DNA of 64,000 nucleotides, from NCBI GenBank assembly GCA_004431415.1, contig QPMI01000693.1, forward strand, positions 1 through 64,000, read 5' to 3'. The notes beneath the pieces are model-generated. The model saw only the letters and a program-made list of their open reading frames with translations. It was not told where the DNA came from and did not search any database. Source of the stretch: Cyanophora paradoxa (lineage: Eukaryota > Glaucocystophyceae > Cyanophorales > Cyanophoraceae). Position 1 is the first letter of the stretch; each line of letters begins with the position of its first letter. Both the position numbers and the translations under genes were made by a program. Shown piece after piece: positions 23,802 through 34,015 of this stretch.

Positions 23802-24203
23802 TTACCTAGCCTTTAGAAAATAGTCGAGCTGCGCGCTCTGCAGCCGCGCGCCCTGGTAGGCGCCGCGCAGCTTCCACGCGAGCCAGATCGCAAGGAGCAC
23901 CGCGGCGACGCCGGCGGCGATCTTGGCGTAGTGCCAGCCCTTCATCGCAAGCTCCGGCACGGCCGCAACCGCCTGGCCGACCTTCACGCCCGCGGCGCCC
24001 GTCCGATCGATTCCCGTCAGCGTGCTGCCGAGCGCGCCCGCGGCCACGTCGGCCCAGGGAAGCTTGCCGTCGTTCTTTAGGATGAGCTCGTTGTTCTTGC
24101 GCTCGATCGTCGTGCTGATCGCCGCGGCCAGGTTGAAGCTCGGCGGCGGCTGCGCGCTCTTCGGGCCGAAGACCTTGGTCAGCACGGCGTCCACCCAGCC
24201 CAT
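23802..24203 (-). CDS. Membrane protein with possible N-terminal myristoylation
   Basis: It encodes 133 residues and begins MGWVDAVLTK, where Gly-2 could be lipidated although position 6 is not Ser or Thr. A soluble region is followed by one hydrophobic helix (AKIAAGVAAVLLAIWLAW) and a basic C-terminus. Preceded by an ATTTTCGAAGCGC motif at 24,215-24,227. Probably a virion membrane protein. Confidence 0.6.
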   Translation of the reverse strand: MGWVDAVLTKVFGPKSAQPPPSFNLAAAISTTIERKNNELILKNDGKLPWADVAAGALGSTLTGIDRTGAAGVKVGQAVAAVPELAMKGWHYAKIAAGVAAVLLAIWLAWKLRGAYQGARLQSAQLDYFLKAR

Positions 24204-24229
24204 CTTTAGCTAGCGCTTCGAAAATCTAT

Positions 24230-24700
24230 CTAAATCGCGAAGCCGCGCAGGTACCAGACCATGAGGAGCGAGCCGCCGAGCGCCACGAGCAACGGCAGGT
24301 GCCCGTCGACCGCGCGCCGCGCCTCCCAGGCCCAGATCTCCTGGCGGCTCAGCCCGTTGGCGTTGTCGAAGTAGGCGCTCACGTCGTACGCGCGGCCGCC
24401 GGGCGGGTGCAGGCCCTCGCCCAGGCGCGGGTAGGCCTCCGCCTGCCTCTGCGAGACCAGCGCCGCCGTCGCCGCGTGCGTCGCCTCCCTCTGGCCCGGG
24501 GCGATCGCCACGAGGGACAGCGCCCCGATGCCCCTGCCCTTGCCCGCCGCCCGGATCGGCTTCAGCGAGGGCGGCGCCGGGTCCGCCGCCTTGATCCTAG
24601 GCCCCTCCGCCCCGCCCCCCTTGGCAGCTTCGCCGATCTTACTGCAACGCGAGTCCGATTTGAACACCGTACACAGCAGCTTCTCTACGGCGTTCGGCAT
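24230..24700 (-). CDS. Membrane protein with C-terminal anchor
   Basis: It encodes 156 residues. The N-terminal 80 residues are basic and Pro/Ala/Gly-rich with two cysteines. A soluble helical part (QEIWAWEARRAVDGHL) precedes the final hydrophobic segment (LPLLVALGGSLLMVWYLRGF). Tail-anchored layout. No family recognised. Confidence 0.6.
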   Translation of the reverse strand: MPNAVEKLLCTVFKSDSRCSKIGEAAKGGGAEGPRIKAADPAPPSLKPIRAAGKGRGIGALSLVAIAPGQREATHAATAALVSQRQAEAYPRLGEGLHPPGGRAYDVSAYFDNANGLSRQEIWAWEARRAVDGHLPLLVALGGSLLMVWYLRGFAI

Positions 24701-24814
24701 GTTCAGACGTGTAACGTGAATGAAGAAAATTTAAAAGGGAACGTCGACGGACTTGAGCAACTTGGAAAAGGGAAAGGGGGGAATTGAACTTGGGAAAACT
24801 TTGAAAAGGGAGAG

Positions 24815-25006
24815 TTAACGCCCTGCGGGGCGCATGCCGGCCGTCGCCATCGAGTAGGAGCCGGGGGCGTAGAGGGTCTTGGCGGCGTAGCCGAAGCCCA
24901 CGCCTATGACGGCCGAGGCCGTGGGCGTGCCGCCGAGGAGCCAGGTGAGGGTCGCGGCGAGGGCTCCAAGGGTGTAGTGCTGTGGGTAGCTGTCAGCGAG
25001 GGCCAT
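24815..25006 (-). CDS. Very small hydrophobic protein
   Basis: It encodes 63 residues with two hydrophobic helices (LGALAATLTWLLGG and ASAVIGVGFGYAAKTLY), ending in a Gly/Arg tail. An ATTTTTTCTCAACCCC motif lies at 25,029-25,044. Probably a membrane peptide of the virion. Confidence 0.55.
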   Translation of the reverse strand: MALADSYPQHYTLGALAATLTWLLGGTPTASAVIGVGFGYAAKTLYAPGSYSMATAGMRPAGR

Positions 25007-25054
25007 CGCGGGACCGAATTGGAAGGGGTTGAGAAAAAATACCGCCTCGAGGCC

Positions 25055-25690
25055 TCAGTGGTGGAGGTGCCGGAAGCGCGCGTTGTCCTCGGCCTCCTCG
25101 CGCTCCGCCTGCATCTCCGCCGCGTCGATCTCCGCCCGCGAGGCCTCCAGCGCCGCGGCCGACGCGTAGTCCTTGGGCACGGGCACGCGCCGGTAGCTGT
25201 AGCCGAGGCCCTTCGCCAGCCCCGCCGTCTCCGCCTCGAACGCCCGCCAGCGCTCCGAGGCCTCCGCGCCGGAGATCTGGCCGGCGCGGAAGCCCGCCTC
25301 CAGCTCGGCGCGGAAGGCGAGGGTGCGCTGGAGGCGCTGGGCCCAGAGGCCCTGGCGCCGCTCCTCCGCCTCGCGCGCCTGGCGCGCCGCCAGCGCCTGC
25401 CGCTCGGCCTCCTGCTGGGCCCCGAAGCCCTGGATCGCGGAGAGGACGGCGCCGGGGCCGGGGACGGGCGCGGCGAAGGCGGCGGGGACGGGGCTGCGGT
25501 CGGCGAGGGAGAAGGGAACGGGGCTGGGGCCGGCGCTGCTGGAGGGGCGGCCGAGGCCGAGCGCGCGCGCGAGCCCGAGGCCGAGCGCGAGCCCGAGCTG
25601 CCGTAGCCGCTGGGGCCGGCGCCGCCGTCCACGGGGCTGCTGCGGAAGCTGCCCGCGGGGGAGGCGCCCTCGCCCTGGCCCGAGGGTCAG
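25055..25690 (-). pseudogene. Coiled-coil coding segment, probable displaced C-terminus of the SF3 helicase gene
   Basis: This frame encodes a Pro/Ser/Ala-rich stretch followed by a strongly charged helical end (QEAERQALAARQAREAEERR, EIDAAEMQAEREEAEDNAR) with a stop at 25,055. It has no convincing start of its own. The helicase frame stops at 25,687, inside long G runs where a base error is easy. I infer that this is the natural C-terminus of that protein, but a separate gene with an unseen first exon is possible. Confidence 0.45.
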
Positions 25691-28600
25691 GAGGGGGGCG
25701 GGGGAAAGGGGGGTACGGGGAGGGCGCGGGTGCGGGGCCGGACCTGGCGCGGCAGCATCTCGTCGATGCGCTGCTGGCCGGCGTGCTGCTGGGCGGCGGG
25801 GGCGAACGACGGGGGCGGGGGCGGGACGAAGCCGGGGGCCGAGTTGCGGGCGCGCTTGCCCTTGCCCCTGGTCGAGGCCTTGACGGGGAAGGGGCCGATC
25901 TCCGGGTCCGCCGGCAGGGTGAAGCGGATGGCCTGCAGGGCCGGCTGGCTCGCGCCAAGGGAGAGCGGGGCCTTGGGGACGATGCCGCGGATGTAGGTCT
26001 CCCAGACGCCGCCGGCCTTGTAGGAGAAGAGGCCGCACTTGGGGCCGAAGGCGGCGATGGTCTCGTCCAGCGCGCCGTTCTCGATGTCGGCGGCGAGGGC
26101 GGCGGAGGCGTCCGGGCCCTCGGTGCGCGAGACGTACTCGCAGATGCCCGCCACACTCGTCATGCCGCCCTCCGTCGCCGAGCCGACGAGGTAGGTGGTG
26201 GGGTCGACGACGCAGTGGGTGATGATGAAGCGGGTGAGGGAGCAGGAGGCCGTCTCCTGCCAGAAGGCGAGGCGCTTCTCCCGCAGCCACACCGGCTCGA
26301 AGGCCTGGATGCACGTCGCCTCGCCGTCGGAGAGCGCGTGGATGATCTTCCAGGCGTAGGTGTAGGCCACCACGTTCAGCGCCGGCAGCTCGTTCTCGCG
26401 GATGTCGGCCTGGAGGTGGGTGCGCTTCTTGAGCGGCTTGTGGTCGAGCGTGATGAGGACGATGCGCGAGAAGAACTCCAGCATGCGGTTCTCCAGCTGC
26501 GCGCGGGAGGGGTGAGAAAGGAAAGGAAAGGAAAAGGAAAGAAAGGGAGGGGGCGAACCTGCGGGAAGCCGTTGCAGACGATCACAAGCGTCTTGCGCAG
26601 GGGCTTGCAGCGCCGGTCGCTGCCCTTCGCGAACTTGAAGTTGCGAGCGTAGGCGTCGCCCGAGCGCATCTTGAGCTCCTCCTCCGTGCAGGCCTTCAGG
26701 TCAAGGCCCTCCGCCATGATCATGCAGAGCGCCTCCTCACCGCCGTGCTCCGAGAAGGCCGAGCCCCTGGAGGGGCGGTAGACGCAGATTTGACCCGGCG
26801 CATAGCACTCGTTCATGATCCCCGTCACCGTCGACTTGCCTGCGCGCGCGGCCGCGGCGTCAGAGAGAAAGGGAAAAGGAAAGGAAAGGAAGGGGGCGCA
26901 CCGGTGCCAGACTGGCCCTTGATGACGCCGCAGTACTGCAGCTGGGCGCCCTCCGCCGGCGCCTCGAACTCCGCGCGCGGCGCACGGTCGAAGACGGGCT
27001 TGTCGCAGAAGTGCCACGGCCCGACGGTGTTGAAGGCGTAGAGGACGGCCGCCGCGTATCCGATCTCGTCCGGCGTCACGTAGCCGTTGTCCGCCAGGTG
27101 CTGAGCGCACTTGGGCATGTGGTCGATGAGCATGGAGAGGACGCGCGGGAAGTCGACGTTCGCCGCCGCCTCCTCGATGCCGTCCGGCAGGCGGCCCTGG
27201 ATGTAGCAGGTGTTCATGTAGCCCTTGTACCGCTTCTCCGCCACCTCGTGCGTCATGATGAGGACGCAGGCGTCGCCGTTCTTGTCCTGCGGCGTCCGCA
27301 CGACGAAATCTGCGCAAAGGAGGGCGTCAGGGGGGTACCGGGAGGGGGGGGGGGGTACGGGGCGCACGGGAGTCGCAGGCGAAGGGGTGGCCCGGGATGA
27401 CGGGCATCTCGGGGCAGACGTCGTGGAGCAAGAGAGACTTCTCCACGAATCGGCGGATCTCCCCCGTGAGCACCTCCTTGGAGAAGGTGAACTCGAAGAG
27501 CTCGGGCTTGTCGCCGTACGCAGCGTGAAAGGCCATCGCCAGCTTCGAGATCACCTCGTCCATCGTGCCGTTGCCCTCGAACTGCGTCGCGGTGACCTTC
27601 TCGTAGACGAAGCAGCCCGGCAGCTTCTGCATGAAGACGGGGTCCTCCCCGGGGGCCATCGGCCGCCGGCGCGCGATTCCCTGCGGGGCGCGGGCAAAAA
27701 GGGCGTTAGCGGGGCTCGATCGAGGGGAGGGGGGCGCACCGGCCGGAGGCGGCCAGCGCCTTAAGCAGCTGGGCCACGGCCGCCTCCGGCTTCTAAGGGG
27801 GGTGGGCGCGCAGGCAAAGGGGCGCACCGACGCAGAAATCCAGGCGCGCAGCGAGTCCTGGATGGCAGCCTTCTTGCGCGCCATGTTGTCGTCCTTGTGC
27901 GTCGTCACTCGTTCGTACCGGCGCGTGTTGATCACCGGCGCCGGGATGACCGTCGCCGCCAGCTCCGCCCGCGCCACCTCCAGCTTGTTCGCGCGCGGCG
28001 GCTCGTCGTCGCTTGCCGTCTCCAGGCCCTCGTCGTAGTCCTCCTCCGCCCCGCCTCCCGCCGCTGCCGCTGCCGCTCCTGCCGCTCGCGCTCCTTGCGC
28101 TGCTGGGCCCGGCGGGAGCGGGGCGCGGCGCGGGCGCCGGAGGGGCCGGAGGGGCGGAGGGGCCGGAGGGCCGGAGGGGCCGGAGGGGCGGAGGGGCATG
28201 CGGGCCGGCGGCGGGACCTGCGAGAGGCGCACCGGGCTGAAGTCCCTGAAGGCCGAGGGTTGCCGCTCGGGCGCCAGGAGACGTCGGAGGCGGCGGGGCT
28301 GGCGGGGGCACGGGGCGGGCGGGCGGCGGGGGAGACGAGGGGCGGCCTGGGGCCAGCGTCGCCGGGCTCGTCGTCCGAGAACTCCTCCACGGGCGGCGGC
28401 GGGGCGTACTCGAGGGAGGGGGAGGGCGGGAGGGGGTAGAACTCGTCGACGGGGGGCTCGGGCTCGAAGGTGTCCCCCGCCGCCGCCGCCGCCGCCAGCT
28501 CGGCGTCGGCCTCGCCCTCGCGCTCGCGCTCGCGCTCCAGCTCCATCGCGTACTCCTCCGCCACCTCCAGCTCGCGCGCCGCCTTCGCGTCCGCCGCCGC

Positions 28601-30391
28601 CGCCAGCGCGGCCTCCTCCTCCATCTCGCGCTCGGCCTCCAGCTCCTCCTCTGTGGGCAGGGTCATTCCTTTGCGGCGCCGGAACGCCCTAGGCTCAGAA
28701 TTTTGGGGTGGGGAGGGCGCACCGGCTGGCTCGGGGCCGGCCGCCTTGGGGGCCGCCGCCTCCATCTGCTCGCCGAGATCGCGCCGCGCCGCCGGGGCGG
28801 GCACGTCCTCCTTCTCGAACTTGAGGTTGATGTAGGCGACCTTGCCCTTGCCCTTGCCCTTCGCCTGGGCCTGGGCCTGGGCCACGCGCATGGCGCGCGC
28901 GAGGCCCTCCGCCGTGATCTTGCTAACTCCGGCCCCGTCGCCGGAGGCGGAGGCCGTCGCCTCGCCGATCGCCGCCTTGAAGACGGCGGTCATCTCCCGG
29001 CCGGCGCGCGGCAGGCTCCGCGCCCGCTCGAGCTCCTCCTCCGTGAAGTCCAGCGCCCGGGCCGCGGCGGCGGCCTCGGCGTCGCGCTCCTCCTCGGAAT
29101 CCGAGCCGGAATCCGAGGACTCCGTGGCCGCGAGCATGGGGCGGGGGCGGGAGGCGGCGGCGGCGGCGGCGGCGGCCGCCTTGTCGAAGACGGGGACGAA
29201 GAAGGCGAGGGCGAGGGTGCGCCGCGGCACCACGTACTTGACGGCGCCGTGGATCATGGGGCGCCCGTGCGAGTCCGGCATCGAGCACCGCCGGATGACC
29301 TGCGAGGGGGTTTAAATGGCATCTAAATAGTCTAAATAGCATCTAAATAGTCTAAATAGCATCTAAATAGCATCCAAATAGAAACGGCGCACCTGCACGC
29401 GGTCGCCGATGGTGACGCCGGGCACCTCGAACTCCGGAACCAGGTCGAAGGCGCAGATGCCCTGGCGCCCGTGGCGGTCCCGGCACGTCCGGCAGGCCGC
29501 CTCCAGCACGATGCGGATGGCGTAGGCGTCGGTGAGGACGCCGGTGTCCGGCCGCTCGCCCCAGACCGCCGAGCTCTCGTGGCGCGTGATGAAGTCGCGG
29601 CTGTTCTGCTTGATGCAGCGCACCTCGATGCCCATGATGCCCTTCGCCAGCATCTGCGGGCCGGCGGGGGTCGGCGGGGAGGGGCGGCCGCGGCTGCGCG
29701 GGCGGCTGGGGCGCACCTCGGGCTTGTAGGCCGGGTCCGAGCTGAGCACCAGCAGCCAGAGCAGGTGCCCGGCCGCCTCCGCCATGCGGTTGAAGTAGAA
29801 CTCCTCCGGGCCCGTCAGCAGGCCAATCGTGCGCCACTCGCCCTTGGCGATGTGCCGGGGCACGGCGCCCATGAGCAGCCGCAGGCGCTGCGCCGCGAAC
29901 AGCCGGCGGGCGTCGGCATCGCGCCCGGGCTTCGGCTTGCTCGGCGTGTCGAAGTTCTCCTCCGTCATGTTCAGCGCCGCGTGCATCGCCCGCACGTCCG
30001 CGTCCTGCGATGCGCCGCGGCGCCTCAGCCGCTGCGAGCGCAGAGAGAAAGAGGCAGCGAGCACCTCCGCGAGCCGCAGCCGCGACAGGACGGAGTCGAT
30101 GGAGAACTGCACCGACGGGCCGGGGGCACCCTCGGCGTTCAAAGTCTGCGCCGCGGCCAGCTTGCGCTTGCGCTCGGCCAGCTCGGTCTTGCGCAGCACA
30201 TCCTTGCTGTTCGGGCTGAACTGCATGCCGTCCTCCAGCGCCCGGGCCTGCGCCTCCTTTGCCTGGTCGCTGATGCCGGCCTCGAAGACCGTCCAATCGA
30301 TGCCGAAGCTGTCGCCGACGCAGAGAACGTCGTACAGCGTGTTCCTCGCCAGCTTAGCCGGGATCTCCGGAGGGAGCGCGAGCCGAGACAT
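25687..30391 (-). CDS. Spliced SF3-type helicase (D5-like) with long N-terminal region
   Basis: Minus-strand exons separated by GT-AG introns encode about 1,400 residues from ATG 30,391. Well-supported introns are 29,654-29,716, 29,300-29,392, about 27,311-27,367, 26,840-26,901 and 26,497-26,558; one at 27,681-27,739 and a 35-base one at 27,793-27,827 are less sure. Donors read GTGCGCC or GTTCGCC, acceptors CGCAG, with CTGAC/CTAAC branch-like words. The helicase core has Walker A split by an intron: one exon ends GQSGTG and the next begins KSTVTG. Then come AFSEHGGEEALCMIMAEG and KTLVIVCNGFPQ, Walker B- and sensor-like. The N-terminal and acidic middle parts are unrecognised. A frame change near 28,250 is probably a base error. 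The role is viral DNA unwinding, perhaps with primase activity in the N-terminus. Confidence 0.7.
29302..29386. repeat. CTAAATAG microsatellite inside an intron
   Basis: TCTAAATAG and GCATCTAAATAG units recur about six times within the 93-base intron at 29,300-29,392 of the helicase gene. It is AT-rich in an otherwise GC-rich area and contains frame-closing stops, which supports the intron call. Confidence 0.7.
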
Positions 30392-30720
30392 GCCGCCGCC
30401 GCTGCTGCTGCCGCCGCTGCTGCGAGTGCTGCGCGCGGGCTGCGAAGGCTTTGGCGCCAAGTTTCCAGCTGGTTTGAACGAGCGGCTTGCATTGCATCGC
30501 CAGAGAGAAAAAGCGAGAAACCGACGGGGGGTTGCAGCCTGGGGGGGTACGCGATTTTGAGGGGGGGAGAAGCGCGCTTCAAGTCTGAGTCTTTGCGAGT
30601 TAGGGGGGGGAAGAAGTCAACGGGGGAATAAACCGTGAACGGAATCCGTTGAGACGTTGTTGTGAACCCCGCGGGCACTAACAGCTGCGCACGTAGTTCG
30701 TTGAACCCGTCTGCCGCACC
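30392..30720. promoter_or_regulatory. Divergent promoter region of the two spliced genes
   Basis: This 329-base non-coding interval separates the helicase gene (minus) from the eight-exon gene (plus). It contains several G-runs and a CAACGG...CCGTTG-like pair near 30,618-30,655. No TATA box or ATTTTCTNAG motif was seen, so control here differs from the 3.7-25 kb region. It is present again in the second direct copy. Confidence 0.4.
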
Positions 30721-33593
30721 ATGCAGGCGGCGACCTTCCGCTCTTGCGCGAGGCAGCAGCAGCCCGGCGAGCAGGACAGCATAGCCCGCGATCTCGGCAG
30801 CCTATCGGCGGAGGAGGCGCTCAACGCGATGACCTACGATAGCGTGTTCAACTCGGCCGGCGTGCCGCGCTTCGAGCCGTTCGGCGGGCTGAAGAAGATC
30901 CAGAACACGGACGGCCGCCCGAAGCGCTTGAAGACCAAGGGCCAGTTCACGCCGGTGAATAAGTTCAACGAGGTTCGCGGTTTCGCCCGCACCGCTTCGG
31001 CCCCGGCTCACATGCCCCGGCTCGCGTGCCCCGCGCGCAGATCGTGCCTTTCAGCATTCACGAGCTGCCGGAGTATGTGAAGGCGAAGTACGGCTTCACG
31101 CACGGCGATGTGGCGCTGTTGCTGATGTCCGACAATACGGCGGCGGGCTGCTTCAACAGCATCGCGCTCCATCGCGATTTCCATCCGCGCGCGATCTTCT
31201 CCGGCACTCCGGAGCAGAAGGAGTTCCTCGCGGACCTCAAATCCGGCAGCGGCGGCGCCCACGGGGTGAGGGCCCTTCCCTGCGCTCGCGTGCCCGCGCT
31301 TGCTCACGCGCGGGCCGCCGCAGCTCTTGATCGCGCGGGATCAGTGCCTGGCGTCGGTGACGGAGAAGGAGAAGGCCAGCCCGTCCGGCCTCGGCGTTCG
31401 GTGCGATTACGTCATCGTCACCAAGCGCATCAACCCGACGTACGCCAAGAAGTACGACCTCAACTTCGTCTACGTGAAGGAGGGGCCGCCGGCCTCGCAG
31501 TACACCGTCACCGTCCAGGCCGGCATCTGCGCCGGTGAGACCATCCAAGGCGCGTACCACGGCGTCGGCACGCTCCCGTCCGGCGGCTTCTTCGACGTCG
31601 TTGATCACATGTTCCTCTCCTGCGCCGATGACATTTACGTGCGCGAGAGCCCGCCCTTTCCCCTTTCCCCTGCCCCTGCGCGCGCTAAGGTCGCGTCCGC
31701 AGGTCGGAGAGAACCCGAGCGCGGAGAGCCCGCTGGGCTACGCGTACTGGCTGGTCAGCGTGCAGAAGGTGCTCTCCTGCGCGGCCCTTCGGAAGTACGC
31801 CAGCGTCTGCGACTCCGGCATGCGGCCCCAGCTCCAGCTTCTCGTGGATCAGGGCCGGAGCGACGAGACCCGCCAGCGCCACCGCGATCTCGCGCGGGCG
31901 GCCGTGCTGAAGCTGGAGGAGGTTCTGCGCGAGGGCCACCCAAACGGGCCGGCCCGCGCCCGTGAGATCCTCTCGGCGGCCATCTCCGTGATCGTCGGCG
32001 AGCTCTCGCACACGGTCCGCCGCCGCCCCGCTTAGCCCGCCTCTCCTCCCTGACCCCGGGCCCTCGGAGCGCAGGAGGAGTCGGACGTTCTCACGGCGCG
32101 GGCGGACGAGTTCCAGCGCCAGGCGGAGAAGATCAAGTGCTGGTACGAGAAGGTGAAGAAGGCGGAGGAGACGGACCTGCGCGACTGGGGCAGCAAGAGC
32201 GGCGACGCCGAATTCGACCGCGACAAGCTCAAGCGCGTCTTCTACTGGATGCGCATCTGCGCCAAGCTGGAGGCGCTGATGGACGAGTGGCACATCGAGG
32301 GCGTCCGTCTGGCGAAGGCGATGATCGCCATGGAGTGGGGCCACGGCCACCCGGCGCGCAAGGAGTGCAGCATGCTGGCCAAGGAGATCGGCCGCCGGGG
32401 CCGCTACATCAAGGAGGTGGCCTACGGCATCGAATGTGCGTCCGCCCCGCCCTTGGCCTGCGCCCCCGCCCTTGGCCTGCGCCCCGCGCTCTCCCCGCTC
32501 ACCCCTCTCCCGCAGTTACCATCCCGCTCGTCCAATTCTTCCAGCGCGAGTTTGTGCTGATCCAGGCCTCCATCATCAAGATCGGGTCGCTCCCCTACGA
32601 CGAGATTGACGAGACAAGGGACGAGGGCCAGGCGGAGGCGGAGGCGCGCTGGGGCGATGCGGCGTTCAGCGCCGTCTGGGGCGTCGGGGACAACGCGCTC
32701 TCGCCCCCCGCCCCGTTCGGCTTCAGCGGGCGGCCCGCGCTGGCGTTCGACGAGCACGGCCTCCCCGAGCTGGCGGAGGCGGACGCCGTCGGCTTCAACT
32801 GGGCGACGTTCGAGGCCCGCATCGACGAGAAGGCGAAGGAGGCGCAGATGCGGCTGCTGGAGGAGGCCTCGTCCCGGCGCCGGTGCCCGCGCCCTTCCCC
32901 CTTCCTCTCCTCCTCGGCCCCTCTCACCGCCTCCTCCAGCCCCCGGCGTCCTCGGCTCCGGCGTCCTTGGCTCCGGCGCCCTCGGCCCCGGCCCTCTGCC
33001 CCACCTACGGAGAGAGGTGTGCCCACCGCGCCGATTGCGCCCTCAACGGCTCCCACCTCCTGCCCGCCAAGAAGGCCCGCCTCGGCCTCTTCTCACCCCA
33101 CCCTCTCAGCCCGGTGAGTGACTCTGAATCCTCGGAGGGCTCGGAGGCCTATAGCACGCCCCGCGACCCCGACGCCCCGCCCCACAAGGCCGGCGCCTTC
33201 GGCTTCTGTGAGTGACGCCCCCGCGCAGGCCCTCTCGGCGCCGCCCGTCGCCAACCGCACCGCCTTCGTCCAGGTGAGTGCCAGGGCTGCCGCGAGTGGC
33301 GGCTCGAGAACTTCTCGGCTCAGGTCCCCGCCACGCAGCAGGCCCGCGCGATCCCGGCCTCGCCGCCCGTCGTCCCCGTCGCCGTCGCCGTGGAGGGCGG
33401 CGTCTTCGAGATGGAGCTGGAGCCGGCGCCCTCGCAGGCCTCGCTCGCCTCGGCGCGCTCGGCGGCCCTCGCCACGCAGGGCTCGGCCGCCCCGGGCTCG
33501 CCGCCGCCGTCGCAGGCCTCGGCCGTCGCCAACTCGCCGTACGATGACATGCCGCCGGTGCTCAGCCCCGAGGACGACTTCCCGGGCCACTGA
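30721..33593 (+). CDS. Eight-exon gene of unknown function
   Basis: Exons 30,721-30,972, 31,041-31,265, 31,324-31,638, 31,703-32,014, 32,075-32,435, 32,516-33,113, 33,229-33,273 and 33,324-33,593 join in phase to about 790 residues, allowing one missing base near 32,868 that is present in the second copy. Introns are 50-115 bases, GT-AG, mostly with CTCAC, CTGAC or CTAAG branch-like words and CGCAG acceptors. The protein has a basic N-terminus, helical middle, a Pro/Ala-rich part with CPTYGERCAHRADC and an acidic Ser/Pro-rich end. Near residues 580-610 it carries GFNWATFEARIDEKAKEAQ, closely matching a stretch near the N-terminus of the divergent helicase. No family recognised; the shared stretch and shared control region suggest the two proteins work together. 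Confidence 0.65.
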
Positions 33594-33650
33594 ACGACAC
33601 TGAGACGGTGAGCGCAGGCCCGCCCCGCCCTCCGGCCCCTCTCCGAGCAA

Positions 33651-33830
33651 ATGGTCCACAACGCCATAGTGGACGCCATGTGGGATAACAGGGGCCGCCT
33701 CCCCCACCCATTCCGCTACGTCTCTATGGCCCTCCGCGGCCTCGCCTTCCCGCCCCCCTGCACCGAGCAGCTCAACCAAATCCTGCGCGGTCTGATTCAT
33801 TACAGACTCGCCTACCCGGCCTGGGCCTGA
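33651..33830 (+). CDS. Small 59-residue reading frame
   Basis: An ATG-to-TGA frame encodes 59 residues with MVHNAIVDAMWDNRGRLPH and a hydrophobic-aromatic end (LIHYRLAYPAWA). It is unchanged in the second direct copy (45,362-45,541). It may be an independent short gene or a further exon of the upstream gene, since GGTGAGCGCAG lies just before it. Confidence 0.4.
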   Translation: MVHNAIVDAMWDNRGRLPHPFRYVSMALRGLAFPPPCTEQLNQILRGLIHYRLAYPAWA

Positions 33831-33861
33831 GCTACACCAAGCTACGGTGAGTCCGACCAAG

Positions 33862-34015
33862 AGACGTGTCCGGACCCTCCCTACTTTCTTTATAGATTAT
33901 TGGAAAGGTCCGGACACTAGAGGAGGGAGGGCGTACATAAGTAGTCTGACCAAGAGACGTGTCCCGACCCTTCCAGATCTTTAAATTAATATCTGAGAGG
34001 GTCGAGACACTAGAG
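33862..34015. repeat. Two tandem hairpin-forming repeats
   Basis: The block GACCAAGAGACGTGTCC ... GACACTAGAGGAGGG ... GCGTACA occurs twice in tandem, about 83 bases apart. In each, GTGTCCGGACC-like and GGTCCGGACAC-like arms enclose an AT-rich loop, and the second repeat has compensating changes in both arms (GTGTCCCGACCC with GGGTCGAGACAC, one mismatch). Conserved pairing suggests a structured RNA or DNA, perhaps a terminator between the convergent genes or a small ncRNA. Confidence 0.6.

Noticed and set aside
26515-26560. GGAAA-rich low-complexity tract as a regulatory repeat
   Set aside because: It is the pyrimidine-rich part of an intron on the minus strand, as is the similar tract at 26,860-26,895.
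28686-28720. 34-base intron (GTGCGCC ... CCTAG) in the helicase gene
   Set aside because: Removing it brings an immediate stop, whereas reading through keeps a sensible acidic frame; it is also too short.
33862-34015. tRNA genes in the hairpin repeats
   Set aside because: No cloverleaf or T-arm consensus (GGTTCGANTCC) could be found; stems are simple long hairpins.
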